A stretch of DNA of 64,000 nucleotides from Xyrauchen texanus (lineage: Eukaryota; Chordata; Actinopteri; Cypriniformes; Catostomidae), in assembly GCF_025860055.1 (NCBI RefSeq), contig NC_068299.1, positions 32,397,618-32,461,617 of the forward strand, written 5' to 3'. Below are positions 10,566 to 24,900 of this stretch, piece after piece; position 1 is the first letter of the stretch; every line of letters begins with the position of its first letter. The notes beneath the pieces were generated by a model. That model ran no database searches. It saw nothing but the letters and a program-made list of their open reading frames with translations, and was not told the DNA's origin. The position numbers and the translations under genes are program-made.

Positions 10566-12719
10566 AGCATGAAGTGTGCACTTTGCAAGTAATTTTTGCT
10601 ATCAGTCCTGAGGCCTATCTCGTCTCCTCAGGCTATAGAAAATAGCGGTTTTGTGCAAATGGACAGCAAGAGAAAACCCCTGTTAAGTATTTGGGCGGAG
10701 GAGGAAAAAACTTGACACAACCAAGTTTTTGGGTGTGAAAGGATGAAAGCAGCAAGAGATTCTATTTTAATATCCAGACATATTTATTTGCTTAATTTCA
10801 GGCTGGCTGGTTCAGTGTTTCTGAACAAAATATAAATTTGATTGGATTTGCATTTTTGTAGGACTTCCTTTTATGTTGTGTTTGAGAATTAGCCATTTAT
10901 AACATTAACATTTAGTGTTTTGGTAAAAATAAAACAATGTTATAACGTGGTATTTTTTATTATTCACCCAAGAGCAGGCACTGTTTTTATAATGTTCAGT
11001 TCTGTCTAGTCTATATGAGGTTCTTATTAAGAGCCCTGCTGCATACCTGTTTTCCAGAGCTCTTTGGCATTAAATCGCTTTTTAATTAAAATAGATTCAT
11101 AATCAGGTTTTTCTATTTGCCATGGGTAATTAAAGCCCAAGGCAGAAGCTGTAATTATCAGTCTTTAATCATCACTTTCAAAATGAGTCTAGTGTTCTGC
11201 ACATAGTTCATAGTCTGATGTCTGTCTGTATCAACATATTGAACTGATTGAGTGGTTTAATACCTTATTTTAGTGTTCATACACTGGCCTGGAGTGAATG
11301 TCTCTCACACAGGGGAACAAATAAAAGAATGACAGGGGGCGCCCTCTAGCTGTGATGTTTTTCCATTTTACACTCATATTTACTACCTATTACTCATAGA
11401 GAAGAATTAGTCTGTCTGTCTGTCACATTTCTCTTAGAAAGCTATTAAATAAAAACCAAAAGTTCCTGTAATAACCAGCTTAGAGGTAAAAGTTGGAGCG
11501 AGCGCAATGGAGGATGAATGCATATTCTAGTTTTTAAGACTGCATTTCCCCCCTTGATATTTACTCTACAAAAGCACAGGAAAGATATGGCCCATGTCAC
11601 AAAAAGGAGAGCAAAGAGAAAAATGTGAGAGGTTTTCCATAATTTGCTAAAGAGGTTTTCTGTGTGTTCATGCCACCGGACATGAACACACAGAAAGGTA
11701 AAATTTCCCAGATTAGATAAAAGTACAAAATATAATAAGAGTAATATAATTATATATTATATATGTTTGAATGAGCTAGCTAGTGTAATCTACCGCCCTG
11801 ATGAAAAAGGCATGTATAAAAATAATGTACAATATGAGTTAAACAATCATTATAATATCATGAAGATGCACAAAACATACACCATTATTTTTAATTACCC
11901 TCACCACAGCTAACTATATCAGCTACCAAACAAATTAGTTTCCTTGGCTTTGGCACGTACTAAACCCATTCCACCAGCACGGTTAGCAAACCATACTGAG
12001 AAATCCTGTCCGAAAACAGTTTGTAATCGTGCAGAACCTCAAGTGGAAATGCCACTGGAACAATTCTTCATGTGCTCAGAACCATTTGTTCCAATGTGGA
12101 TCCCTTAGTGGTGTCTGAAGTATCTAATGATTTTAGTGATTATAGTAGTGACATCAGAAGCAATTTTTGTAATGTCTATAGCACATTGCCTCATTCACTT
12201 TCACTGTAAGTGCCTCACTGTAACCCAGATTTTTTATTTATTTATTTAAAGAATGGACGAGTCAAAAAATATTTTCTGTGGTAATCAACATTGTGCCTCA
12301 AATGCTGTCCATTGAGCTTAACTTATATGGAACCCGGAATATTCCTTTAAGACAAGGGTCATCTATGAAGGTAGATTTTAACAGAAAGGTTAAACTGCTT
12401 TCTCAGCACCAGGATATTTTTCATAAATGCCAGGTAAGGACAAGTTGAAATTTTTGTATTAGGGCAAGTTGTCCCATGCATTTTAACCTTATAAATGTAT
12501 TCAATATTAATTACAATATTATAACTAGTTTAAGTAGATTTTAATTGTTTGGTTTACAGTTAATCCTTTAACATGAAGTCTAGATGTGCAAGGGATGCTA
12601 TGAAAAGATTATGCTTTGATTAAGAAATGTGGTTAAATAATGGACTTTTAAAAACAAGTGCCTCCTGAAAACTGTGTTTAGACAAGAGAACATCAAGATA
12701 AGAGACCTGAGAGCACCTC
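10566..12719. other. Intergenic DNA upstream of kcng3, with one dispersed repeat
   Basis: Mostly AT-rich, non-coding DNA. The portion from about 12170 to 12355 (ending GGAACCCGGAATATTCCTTT) is a copy of a dispersed repeat also seen near 25470-25740 and 30930-31380. Otherwise nothing is recognised. Confidence 0.4.
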
Positions 12720-13112
12720 TGAAGCAGTGTGTGTGGAAGCGTGCGCGAGTGTGCACACGCGTAATCCCTGTTTGCGCTCCGGTGGCTCACTCAGTTTGGG
12801 AGTCTCGCGGAAACCGAAGTAGGCTACCTCAGATCTTGATCCAGTGCGATGCCTAGCCAGTGGAGCGAAGCGCGCCGCGTTGCAACCGCCGCACATGTAA
12901 AAGTGCGCCACCGCGGGCGCGCAATTTTCATTCAGACAGAAGATACTCAGAGATACAGCATTATCTTCTGCTGCTTTCCACGCCACGTGGTGGACACTTG
13001 AAAAGGGCTGAAACGTGAACTTTGAATCAAACTCCAATCCTGGGAGTCATTTTGACGCGACCCACTCAAAAATGACATTATTCTGTACTCTATGTTTTAA
13101 AGGTTCGCAAAA
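12720..13112 (+). promoter_or_regulatory. kcng3: CpG-rich 5' flank and leader of kcng3
   Basis: CpG density rises sharply here against an AT-rich background (GTGCGCGAG, GAAGCGCGCCGCG, CCGCGGGCGCGC), and the richness continues through the first coding exon, as in a vertebrate CpG-island promoter. The start codon lies in a good context with A at -3 (GCAAAAATGA). No TATA box was assigned and the transcription start is unknown. Confidence 0.55.
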
Positions 13113-13756
13113 ATGAAGTCTGGCAAAAGCGTTTGTATCATCAACGTGGGTGGCACTAAATATGCTTTTCCAAAGGACGTAATCAAGGATTTCCCTCTGA
13201 GGAGAGTAAGTCGTCTCCACAGTTGCGCCTCGGAGAGAGAAGTGCTGGAAGTGTGTGATGATTATGATCGAGAGAGTAACGAGTTCTTCTTTGATAGACA
13301 TTCGGAAGCGTTCGGCTTCATCATGCTTTACGTGAAGTACGGCAAACTGCGCTTCGTCCCGCATATGTGTGAGCTGTCGTTTTACAACGAGATGATTTAC
13401 TGGGGTTTGGAAAGCTCTCATTTGGAGTTCTGCTGCCAGCGGAGACTTGACGATCGCATGTCCGAAACGTACACTCACTTTCCTGAGGAGGACCACAAAA
13501 CGGACGAGAAATTTAGGACGACGGATCAGGCGTCAAGTCGGGTGGACGCAAAGCGGGACTCCAAGTGGCTGGAGCAGATGCGCAGGACTTTCGAGGAGCC
13601 CACCTCCTCTTTGGCCGCACAGATTTTGGCGTCCGTTTCGGTCATTTTTGTCATTGTGTCTATGGTAATGCTTTGCGCTAGCACTCTTCCTGACTGGAAA
13701 ACTGCTGATAGCAACATAGTGGAACAGAACAGGTACTCTTTTGAGCATCCATCCGG
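13113..13756 (+). CDS. kcng3: kcng3 exon 1: Kv6.3 silent potassium channel subunit, T1 domain and S1
   Basis: Codes residues 1-214 plus two bases of Gly215. KCNG3 does not form channels alone; it joins Kv2 alpha subunits in plasma-membrane tetramers and alters their gating (family knowledge). Visible here are the T1 tetramerisation domain (about 8-110) with NVGG at 11-14, KDFPLRRVSRLHSC, CDDYDRESNEFFFDRHSEAF, and the non-Shaker zinc pattern C86-x20-C107-C108. A variable linker (113-150) is followed by RRTFEEPTSSLAAQILASVS and S1 (about 167-192, ending CASTLPDW). The exon stops at ATCCGG followed by a GTATTT donor, phase 2, which fits the conserved PSG-IIEA junction. The first ATG of the frame is used and matches the family N-terminus. 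Confidence 0.95.
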
Positions 13757-14688
13757 GTATTTATGTCTTCTTTCTTGTCTAAACTTACTTTCCATTAACA
13801 AACTGCTTGGTGAGAAATGTCCACAGTAAAGAAATACCCTAGTAGGGGCAGTTCACACAAGACGCTTGGACGTAGAGCGGTGGAAGGGAATATAACTTAT
13901 TGACCCCGTTTGTTAATAGAATAGTTCACCATAAATGTAAATGTTGTCATCATTTACTCTAAATCCATAGGAATTTATTTCTTCAGTGACAGGAAAGGAG
14001 AAGTTGCACAGAACACTGACATGCACAGAAGGGGGGCAGCAGGGGAGCAAGCCCCTGCACGAATCTAAAGGTGCCCTTTTGGTCGACCATAAAATGGGGA
14101 GACATTTTCATAATTACATTTAAATAGTTTAATTAAACAAAATGAAGATCTTGTAATAATCTCACATTAACAGTAATGTATTATTATGAGATTTCTTTGT
14201 AAATCGTGGGTGTATTAAAGAAAATTAAGCGGAGGTGCCTTCAAGAGCTACAGCAGATCGGTGGCAGATTCCAAACACACGTGATACTCCCCATGCCCTA
14301 TACTCACTCCAAACTGCAGAGCCCTTGTAGAGGGTACTCTAAAGGAAACGTGGCATTACTGCATGAATGTACCCTTCCTTAACAGTCTTGTGGAAGGGCC
14401 CTCAGAGAAAAGATACATTTTCTCACTTTCGTTTTAGACAAGCTTGGGAGTGCCATCCCCTCCCGCAGGAGTGCCCTTCAAGGAAGCAAAAATGCAGTTT
14501 TGGATTCACCCCAGATCATGCCATTACCTCAGACAAGTAACAGGTCAGACAAAAAGTCCACCCCATGCATTATGTTATAAGTCCATCAAAAGAATAATAC
14601 TCGATTGCTACTGCATTTCCGAAATAGTGTAGCACTAGTGTAGACAGATGTATTAATTAGAATGGGAGCGGTCACATTGCTTTCAGTG

Positions 14689-14796
14689 ATAGAAAATAAA
14701 TTCGTCTTTTAGCCTGTTTGGTTTTGTTGAAACTAATAAGCCATAGAAAATAAATTCGTCTTTTAGCCTGTTTGGTTTTGTTGAAACTAATAAGCC
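14689..14796. repeat. 54-bp direct tandem duplication in kcng3 intron
   Basis: Two adjacent copies, apparently identical, of a unit starting ATAGAAAATAAATTCGTC and ending AACTAATAAGCC (14689-14742 and 14743-14796). Confidence 0.9.
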
Positions 14797-14816
14797 ATTA
14801 GAGTAATTTTCAGAAA

Positions 14817-15265
14817 AATACCACGGTATTACCATTTTATTTGGATATGTAGTCAACCATGATAACCATTCAAAAACATGGTACCATCTTGACACCATCA
14901 TTGTACCATGGATCCACGATATTATTAAAGGTCCTGTATATTTATAAATATTAATGACAGAATACAGTAAAATAACTATATAATTATTTTAAGAAAAGAA
15001 GAGAAATTAATATAAGAAGTATCAGTTTTGATGACAGGATGAAGTGAGGGAGCAGAGATGAGAATTGAAAAGAGTGATGAGACAGGGTAATACCATGGTA
15101 ATGATTATTATATTAATTGATGATACTATCATGGTACTCCAAGGTACTTCATAAAAAATACAATGACTTTACCATGACACATATCATAAACATGGGGTAA
15201 TCACAGATCATGTCTGAAAATAAATAAATAGTGTAAGTGTAATACCATGGAACTTTTGGTGTGAG
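14817..15265. repeat. ACCATGGT-rich MITE-like region
   Basis: Contains many copies of short palindromic words (ACCACGGTATTACC, ACATGGTACC, TACCATGGTAAT, ATCATGGTACTCC, ACCATGGAACTT). This is a common teleost non-autonomous DNA repeat type. A related area is at about 41900-42190. Ends not resolved. Confidence 0.4.
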
Positions 15266-17199
15266 AATAGGCTATTACTTGTGATAAAGGGAAAACAAAT
15301 GAAAATGATATAAAACAAGGAAAAATGCTCAAACAGCAAATAAATTATTTAAGTATATATACTTACTACTCATTAAAAAAAACAGTGCCCTTTTACATTC
15401 TTCTGCCCCTGTCCCTGGTGCGGTCTGTGCACGTCACTGATGCAGCATGTCCAAGCTGCACTCTTCCATACAATGACAGTGGATGGGTGCTGTCAAGCTC
15501 ACAAAATCAACATAAAAGTAGTTAAGTTTGTGTGAGGAACAACCTGAAATTGAAGTCATTATTAAGCAAAAGTCTTCATCTTTCTTGACAGCCGTGGTCA
15601 CTATTCTCTTTTATTCTTTGGAAAAGAGCAGCTTGGACATTCTGCTTTGAATATTATTTTGTTTTCCACCAAAGAAAGAAAGTAATATGAGTTAGAACCA
15701 CATGAGTGTAAGAAAATGACAGAATTTATTTTTGGATGAACTATTCCAGCGTTTTAAAAACGCAGCCAAATGCAACATTCCCTTATAAACGGAACCTTTA
15801 GGGCATGTTTACACACTCTTGCCTCCCGTCTGAGATATTTTTAATTTGTTTACTCAAAATGCTGGGTAGTAATGGAATGCAATGCCATCTGGATTAGGTT
15901 ATCATTATTATTATTCTAATTTGAAATAAAAGTAGTGCAGATTGGTTCTTAATACACTCAGATTGATTAATCAAAACATGCAAAAAACAATAATAATAAT
16001 TAAAAAAAGATTAAGTTGCAGAGGACATTTTTTGGATCAAGTGTATGGCACATGTCTTACATTTTTGTCTTTTATATTTCAGCATGAAACAGTCATAAAC
16101 TTTCATAGAATTATACATTTATAGCCTACTGGAGCATCTCGAAGTTAAGGGCTCCTTGGTTTCCCCTGATTGTGAGAATTATTTATAAATGTCACATATA
16201 TGAAAATTATCTCTCAAGGTAACTGTGTGTGTAGCTAAAAACTGTCACTCTCCAAGGATCTGAATGAATGTTGAGAGCCAACAGTTTAGGTCTGTAGATT
16301 GTACTTAGGAATTAATCATCTTGAGATATTAACAAGTTCTAAACAACAAAAGAATTCTGCTTGATGACAGTTATTTGGTTAAAATGAGTTTTCGCTAAAG
16401 AAAGCTCTGCCCATTCTGACCCCAGTAATGCCATTTTGAACAATCTTCCAAAATGAACAAATTTATGAAAAAATACAAATAAAAGCTAGCAAACCATTAC
16501 CTACCTAGTGCTAATTTCCAAATATAAGTACAATGTTCTTGTGTTTAATATTCCTTTTAACCTCTGTGCTTGTCTGTTCCGTATTCATGACTGCCACGTG
16601 GACTGCTCTGAAGGTACTCGTACCTAAGGAGCAAACTTCCATACTGTGTGTATGTGTGTAATAATTTAACATGGTATATGTTGCCGAAAGATCAGGATTG
16701 TTATTCATGCAAAAACAATATGAGTGATTATGTATTTGAAGAGAGCTTTCAACCTAAACCAGTCTCCATTCATCCTCCGCTAATGCATTCATTCCAGTTC
16801 TGACTTGTCTGAGGCAAAAGCATAGGAAACCTTGTCGCATATAAACTGGAGTTCCACTTCACTTGATGTTAACACATTTTACGCATCTATTTTAGGATTT
16901 GAAACAGAGGAATAGAAGTAGGCTGCACCAGTCATTTTGGTGTAACACATGTTGACAGTGTCTGATGTTTTTCAAAATGGAAAAAAACATCAGTATTATT
17001 CATTTATAAAACAGCTTTCTCTTTCTCAGAGAAACAAAAGGAAATAAATAATCATTATTATCTTTTACCAGATCTTTGCTTCACCAGTCCTTTTTGGTAT
17101 ACTCAGTACACAGATTTACTGGAAAAAAAAGTATGATATAACCTCAGACAATTTGCTTGATGCGATAACATCTAAACAACATCTGGTTCTTTTCTAATC

Positions 17200-17625
17200 A
17201 GTATAATATATATACCAACAATCATGCCACGCTCCAAATCACTGAGGTCAATTGTTTCCCCATTCTGATGGTTGATGTGAACATTAACTGAAGAGCCTGA
17301 CCCATATCTGCATGACTTTCTCACACAACAATCTCTAGAATTTACTCATAATGGTGCCAAAAACAAAAAACATCCAGTAAGCAGCAGTTCTGTGAACAGA
17401 AATGTCTTGTTGATGTGAGATGTCAACAGAGAATGACCAGACTGGTTTGAACTGATAAAGTCAACAGTAACTCAGATAACCGCTCTGTACTATTGTGGTG
17501 AGAAAAATATAATCTCAGAACGCTATTCAGAGATGCGGGTTAGCACTGTTTGGCAGCACGAGGAGGACCTACACAATATTAGGCAGGTGGTTTTAATGTT
17601 GTGGTTGATCAGTATACATATCATT
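17200..17625. repeat. Dispersed DNA-repeat copy in kcng3 intron
   Basis: Runs from about CAACAATCATGCCACGCTCC to ACACAATATTAGGCAGGTGG and TTAATGTTGTGGTTGATCAG, a motif order I recognise as a very common fish repeat. A short related piece occurs at about 41785-41870 (CCAGTGAGCGGTGGTTCTGTG). No coding capacity. Confidence 0.45.
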
Positions 17626-18617
17626 TTTAAGGGTCAAAATCAAGGTAGCAATTGCACATTAGAAATTTGTTTCTGTGCAATCCCATATCAATACTGTCTA
17701 TTGATTTCAGAATCATATTTGGAATGATATATATGAAAAAAATAGGACAAAATTATGGCTCTGAACTGGAATGAATTGCTTTTATGTTTTTTTGTTTGTT
17801 TGTTGGTTTGTTTGTTTTTTGCCAACCCTCTAAGACCCAGCAACCCTTTAAACAAAATTCCAAAACAAGTAAAAACAGTAAGCATTAACATAAGTCATGA
17901 GTTTACCGCAGTATACTGAAACAGAATGTTATTAATTTGAGCTCTTTTTCATTTTAATAATGATTATTGGCATTCTGGCAAGATGCTCCATTACATTTTC
18001 CTGACTGTCTTAAGCCTTCATTAGACTCAGAACTGGAATACAATACTGTGATCAACACAGTGCATTACTTTGCAAACATTGCAATAGAGAAAGTGTTGCC
18101 AGGCCTTACGGGATTTCAACTGGTTTAGAATTCACATGGTAAAAACATATCTTCCCTCTGCAATTATGTCAAGTAAATATTTAGTCTGTAATTAGTAAAT
18201 GGTTATTTGGACCACAAGTCGATGAAGACGTCATCTTTAATTCAAAGCCACTGTTAAAGTTCATCCCTGATCCTAATCCTACATTCTGTATTCAGCACTC
18301 ATTCTTACATTGAGTGCTGGCTTTTGGTTGACCTTACTATTTGTTGCCTTGTCTATTTAAAGGGTCTTTGTGTGTGAGTATCTAAAGCAACACATTAAAG
18401 CACTCAGAATCTTAGCAAATTGCAAGATAAATCTCGGTAAAAGCTTTAAAATGGCTTTGAATTATCACAAAATGATGAAAATTCAGCTAGTTAAATGCTA
18501 ATTTGTGTAATGAGCCCACTCTCTTTGAACCGAATCAACGTGTTTCTCTTCAAATTAGTCTTCTTTCTCTCTCAGACTCTCTTTGTTTTCTTTCCCTATC
18601 AATGTACACCTGTCCAG

Positions 18618-19263
18618 GATCATCGAGGCGGTGTGCATCGGCTGGTTCACGGCAGAGTGCATTGTGCGCTTCATTGTTTCCAGAGACAAGTGCGAGTTTG
18701 TGCGACGTCCACTAAACATCATAGATCTTCTGGCCATTACACCCTATTACATCTCCGTTACCATGACTGTTCTCACGGGAGAGAACTCTCAGCTGCAGAG
18801 GGCTGGCGTGACATTACGTGTGCTGCGCATGATGCGAATTTTTTGGGTCATCAAGTTAGCACGGCATTTCCTTGGCCTTCAGACTTTGGGGCTGACATTG
18901 AGGCGCTGTTACCGTGAAATGGTCATGCTTTTAGTCTTCATTTGCGTGGCCATGTCCATATTTGGGGCGTTGGCGCAACTTCTTGAGCATGGTCTGGATC
19001 TGCAGTCTGGGAACGATGAATACGCTAGCATTCCTGCTGCCTGCTGGTGGGTTATTATCTCCATGACGACTGTCGGCTATGGAGACATGTACCCCATCAC
19101 TGTGCCGGGACGTGTGCTTGGTGGCATGTGCGTTGTCAGTGGTATAGTGCTGCTGGCTCTTCCAATCACGTTCATTTATCACAGCTTTGTGCAGTGCTAC
19201 CATGAACTTAAATTCCGTTCAGCTCGCTGCACCAGAAGCCTCTCTGCTGAGTTTCTCAACTGA
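18618..19263 (+). CDS. kcng3: kcng3 exon 2: Kv6.3 S2-S6 pore module
   Basis: Begins after the CCTGTCCAG acceptor, completing Gly215, and codes residues 216-429 to TGA at 19261-19263. Visible are S2 (IIEAVCIGWFTAECIVRFIV), S3 around NIIDLLAITPYYISV, an S4 with reduced positive charge (LRVLRMMRIFWVIKLARH, about 281-298), S5, the pore filter TTVGYGD at 365-371, and S6 (CVVSGIVLLALPITFIYHSF). The second proline of the PxP gating motif found in conducting Kv channels is absent (LPIT), as in silent subunits. The C-terminus RSARCTRSLSAEFLN matches the family end, so the protein is full length (429 residues; human about 436). No frameshift or stop interrupts it. Confidence 0.96.
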
Positions 19264-21942
19264 CTCCCTCCCTAGGTTTGACTATCACAAATAATGTGAC
19301 TCTCTGCTGTCCAATCTCCACTTTCTGTTAGAGAAACCAAACCCAATATATTTGTGTGGTGACATCTCCCGAGGCAATTCCATCAGATATTTTCATCTCC
19401 AGAACAGGTTTCCTCGATGCTGCTGAGTTTCAGTGCTTTATCTGTTACTCAAGGGGCTGAGGAGGCTGCCTTGGTGATGGTGGCATCGAGGCCAGATATA
19501 TTTGAAAGGTACACACTGCCAGAGGGCAGCTTTCAAATGTCAATCAGAGGCCTTAAAAAGACTCCAACATCCTTGCACTTTAGATATTCGAACTGCTCTA
19601 TCCATGTGGCATCCCGCCAGAAGGAATTAGCTTCTGAATGCTTCTTAGACAGCCTACAGGGTTGGCAGGCACATAGGAGAGAAATAATTCAATCATTTGT
19701 CACCCAGGAACCTCTCTTTGATGATGCCTTCATTCATTATATGCAATGAAGTTTTAAAGCAGCACCATTTCCCCCAGCATTTAAAATATTGAGGGCAACA
19801 AAACCTACTTTTTAGAAAGCTATAATTAATGAGATCAAAAACACAGATGACTGACAATAGATTAATAAAACAAAAGATTTCAATCCATCTTTTCCAGTTA
19901 CTGAGTACTCTTTCCAGGCTAAATTGTCATGTAGAGCTCAATTTGGTGTGACAGCAAGCCTCTAGAGATAGTCAGAGAGAACGAGCAGAATACAGCGAGA
20001 GAAAGACAAAGAGAGAATTATAGGCATGGAATGAGAGCTGTGTGGGCAGCTATGTAGCGTACGTAGAGTGGAACATAACAGGCCATGGAGAGAGAGTGCT
20101 GTCATGGAGAGTTGGTGTTTTGGATGGCACCACGCAGAGCACGTAGAGTTCTTCCAGAATCAGCTACCTGTGAAGGTTCTCTACTGGCTTGCCTTTTTTA
20201 AGATTGAGGAAGGTGAAGCCTTGAGGCTTGTGCACATCTTCACATAAAGTTCTCTGTAAGTCCATGAAAATTTCGGGAGATCTTTCGGGACACAATGACC
20301 TCAAGGCCCTCTCTCCTCCAATGGAGTCACCCATAACACCCACTTCTCCCCGACTCACTGCTGTCTCTATGTTGTTGTGGCTCTAATGTTCCTTAACACT
20401 CTTAGACAGACACCAGGCAATGTGTTTGCTTTTATGTTTCCACATTTCTCCAAAGTTTGTGAGAATGATTATCATGGGAGGGCATCTGCTGGAGAAAATG
20501 CAAAAAATGGGCTCAAATATTGTTGAGCTTCTATTTAAACTCTAGGAAAAACAAATCTTTAAATTCAAAATGAAGTTAAAATTGACACTATTTACCTTTT
20601 TAATGAACGTGTCCTGTTCCAACTTCAAACTGCACAGAGTGTAAATGTATTAGTTATTCCAGTGTCCATTCATTCACCTCATATTCAATCCATGATATAT
20701 CTCATGACAAATCCTAATAATAGTACGATATGGCGAAATAGTAAGAAAACGTTTGAATTTTACTCCCATAGAAGAAAATTCTGAACCAACGAACGATCTT
20801 ATAACGATTTTTCTTAAGTTGAACTCCTTACCCAAACCCTAAACCTAGCCATGATTTTTGTAGGAAAATAAGTCTTGTTTACCACAGAGAAAAGAAAAAA
20901 CGAGCATTTGGAACAAGACAATGAAAGTGTATACAGGATATTGCCATACATCAGTCATTTGTAATGATTATATAAATATTGAATTGTAACAAAACTTCAC
21001 AGCCATTTTCTTTCTTAAAATAAAGTGTTGGATAGGAGGCTACCTAAAATTTGGTGGTTGTAAATTGTATCGATTTTAAATTCTGTTTATTGATTGGTTG
21101 GTCTCTATGAGAATAAAAGTTGTACCTTTTCACATGAGCCAAATGCGATGTCTTACAATTTTGCAGTCTCGTACATATTATCATGAGATTATGTTGCAAA
21201 AATAAGGACTATGGTATGAGAAACATATTAATTTCAAGCATTGCAAAACTTTCAGAACTCTGTTAACTTTGTTTCTAGTATTTTAATTATATTTTATTTA
21301 TTTATTTGGAACATTTTCCAGTTCTTGCAGTTCATGCTTTTTCTTCAAGTGTAATAAAGTGGCTCCATTGTATCACTTTTGTCAGGTTTTAGCCTTTTTC
21401 TTTACATCCATCTCTATATTATTTATTATTATTATTATTATATTAGATATTTAAGGGCATATATTCAGGTGTGTTTCAGGATATGACTGTTCAATTGAGC
21501 TGAAAATTGTAAAATATTGTATTATTTAATTTCAATTTCTCAGTGGGACAGAGGGCAAAAACCATCATTTATGTAATATTTGGTTTGATTTGTAAGGATG
21601 TGTTTTTTAAAGTGTTTAAAATGTCCTTTTCCTGTTCATTGTTTTTTTGTTTTGTTTTTTCCACTAACAACAACAAAAAAAAAGGCTGGATATGAGATTG
21701 ACAGAACTTTAGATAAATATGTTTGTTGGATTTAGTTATTTTTACAAACTTGTCTTTATTCTTTTACCAAATTTCTAACCTGAGACCAAACTTTTAAATT
21801 GTAACGTTTCCTAGAGTTTTCCTGCTATAGCCACCAAACTTCTAGCCTGTTCTGACTCAGGTTCCTTTCTAACCGATCACACAGACAATTTTGTTCTGTA
21901 ACAAACTGTAATTCTCACTGTAATTGCTCCTAACTCTCTCTT

Positions 21943-21945
<3 letters not shown>

Positions 21946-21976
<31 letters not shown>
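21946..21976. repeat. (CT)n microsatellite
   Basis: About 15 uninterrupted CT units. Confidence 0.95.
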
Positions 21977-21979
<3 letters not shown>

Positions 21980-24900
21980 TTTTAAATTGTCAAGCAAAGA
22001 TTTGTCAGACAAAAAGCTAAGTCTTTCTAGAATCTTCAAACTTTCCTCTTTGTAATATTTAAACAATGAGGAACAATGTTTTCTGTCACTTTTTCAAACA
22101 CTTGTAGACACAATAGAAATAAGCCTAGAGCCACAAACGTTTTCCTTTTCATAATAGACCTTTTTCACAGACTGTAATGGTGCATTTCCACCTTATCTAT
22201 CATTATAAATCTCGCAATGTTTTTTTATATATTATACCTTTTTTAAATTGTTAGTGTAAGTTTGTTGCAGTATTATTTGTGTTATATTACTCTGGAGTAA
22301 AAAAGGAAACTAATTACCACAGCTGTGAGGGGGTTTCGATTACAGCGATCCCATTTTACTCTCTTAATCCACCACATTTTTTTATTTTTGTCTTGGAGCA
22401 AATAGGTAAGTGAAACTAATATTTGCTGTGAGTATGACATTTAAATTCACCACTGTCGAAGTTTACCCTGCAAAAGTTTACTTCCACGTTCCAAAACCAT
22501 GAGTGTGAAAAAGGTCTTTAATTCCCTCTAGTCCAAGGTGACTGTCTTCTCTGTAATTACCACATTCTAACTCATCATCATCTTTATTCACATTCTCCAC
22601 AGTGATGTGTTCATATAAACCATCAGCCACTGATTGCAGCACATTCCTTTGTGAATTTATTATCAGAAGTTTGTGTGATTGCAAAAAGATGTGTTCCAAT
22701 TTGGGTTACAGGATGCAAAATGTGTCAGACCATAATGTGCCAAAACTTCCCTCTTTATTAATTAAACCGCCTGAAGCGATTATGCCGCGAGGTGTTTTCG
22801 AGATCACTTTAGAATACTGAGATGGAACAAAATCCCTCGACACACACATACAACACAACAACACCCATAAATTAATACAAATGTGAAAAAAAGTTAAATC
22901 CTTGAAATTAATTGCAGATTGCATTTGTAGGCTGCCAGTTGGTTCTATCTCAATAGATTTTTACCACTGGCTCTCTGTTGCCTGCTTTATTAACCATGCT
23001 GAACTTGAGGTATCCTACTTATCATCTTTCAAACCAATAGGTCTTGTTTGTATGGCCAATTTGTTGATGGGACTTGATGTATTTTGAATTGTGAGACAGC
23101 AGGGGACTTGTAATTTACATTTTATGATGAAAACGGATTGTTGAATATTCTCATCGGGCACTGTTCACTTTTACATGACACTTGATAAACACTGTGTTAG
23201 CAAAAACACTCACCTTGGACATGTTTTTGAATATGTTTACTGTAATAATTTTTAATCGTATTATTTGTTTCATTGATTTATTGGTAGAACTAGCATTTAA
23301 CACAAAGCATTCTGATATTTAACAACTTAAAAACAAATTAACAAAGCGTTTTAACAAATTGTGTGCATTATGATCATATTTATAAACATTATGAATATGA
23401 TATGACAGCTTGGGCTTGTCACAGATGGCTTGAGCTTTTTGTAGGGCTGTTTTAAAACCCAATGTTTAGAGTGTAAGCTGGTAAATTGTTTGAAATTATG
23501 CTGTAAAATGGAAATAAAACAGTTAATTATTTTCCCCCCTTTTTTCTGCAATGATTTGTATGTATGTTGTAAGCTTTCAATGTATTTTTTAAATAGAAAG
23601 TCTATTTTAAATTAACTATATGCCGCTGTATTAGCTAAAGCAGGTCTTGCATACATTCATGAAAACTGGACATTAATAAATTCAATATGAAGAAATGTTT
23701 TGTGGTTTGTTTATGTTTTTTCAGTCATCAAAATAAAATTTTACATAAGCTCCATGTGCTTAAGTTACGTAAACCTAAATCCTTTGTCATACTGGGAGCA
23801 TTTTTGTTAACAATGTTGGATGAAAAAAGTTTGGAAGTTGCCTCTAGTGGTATATAGCATAGATTAAAAAAAGTATGACATTTAAATTATTAAATAGATA
23901 CCCAGCAAAAACATATATATGTAACAAGATATAGAGACATACTGTACTTTTGGGTAATGCTCCAAATTTACACTACATTTGGGACTGTCAAGTCAACATT
24001 TGATGTAGATTTTGCACTGGTCTTTAAGGATGTACTATTTACTTTTTAGGTCAATACAGTAAGTTTTCTAAATCCAAAGGGAATGAGTATTTTGAGCCTT
24101 GTCCTCTTTGTAAAATTTTATTATATTTTATCCTGCTTATAGCTGTTTTTGAGTAATAGATACTACGAAATGTAAATAACTTTGTAAAAATATATTAAAA
24201 AAACATGTTAGATGAACTATATTCCCCCAAATGTTGTCACATCTAGTCTAACAGAGCTGTCTGAAAGAACAATTTCACATCGAACAATGCTACTGATTTG
24301 CGAGTTTCCAGCATGCATTTCAACATTAATAAATTATGCAGTTAGTGTTATAGGCTTATTTTTGTTGACTTAATTTATGCTGTTATTCTTGTCATCTTTT
24401 AACTTAACCTCTTGCAAGCCTGCATACACATGCCTGGATGTTGTATTTTGGATTTGTTATAGGCAATGCATAATTTAAATTAATTTAAACCTGCTGATCT
24501 CAGTTCAGAACTCCCTGGGCTGTCAGTAAATGGTTACATTTTCAACGTACCGAGTCATGTGACAAAACAACATGCCGCTGATCTCAGCAGTGTTTGTCTT
24601 ACATCTGGTAAGTAACCTAATTAAGTATTTACACTGAAACCTGTTTGAGTCAAAAGACTGCTGTAGAGTTAAGTTTCATCTGATATGCCATTTTGTTTAA
24701 TTTTAGCGACTTATTGTAAAATGTCACTGTGCTGAACACAATGTACAAATATTGTGTACTTTAGCACTATTCCTTCTTTAGATATCCTATATTTACTATG
24801 CATTATCACACTGAGAATCAAGGGGTTGATCCAAAAGCTGAAAAATTTTGCTTTATCAGAGGCTTTCTATGGAGTTATCTATGGAAATTTATGCATTTTG

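Larger units (their letters stand above)
13757..18617 (+). other. kcng3: kcng3 intron 1
   Basis: A 4.86-kb phase-2 intron running from GTATTT to a pyrimidine-rich tract ending in CCTGTCCAG. It holds a 54-bp tandem duplication, a MITE-like region rich in ACCATGGT and a dispersed repeat at about 17200-17620. No second gene is seen inside. Such a large intron between S1 and S2 is the usual KCNG gene structure. Confidence 0.85.

Noticed and set aside
19417..19749. 110-codon frame just downstream of kcng3
   Set aside because: No recognised domain, no splice signals, and it lies where the kcng3 3' UTR is expected. kcng3 already ends with its normal C-terminus.
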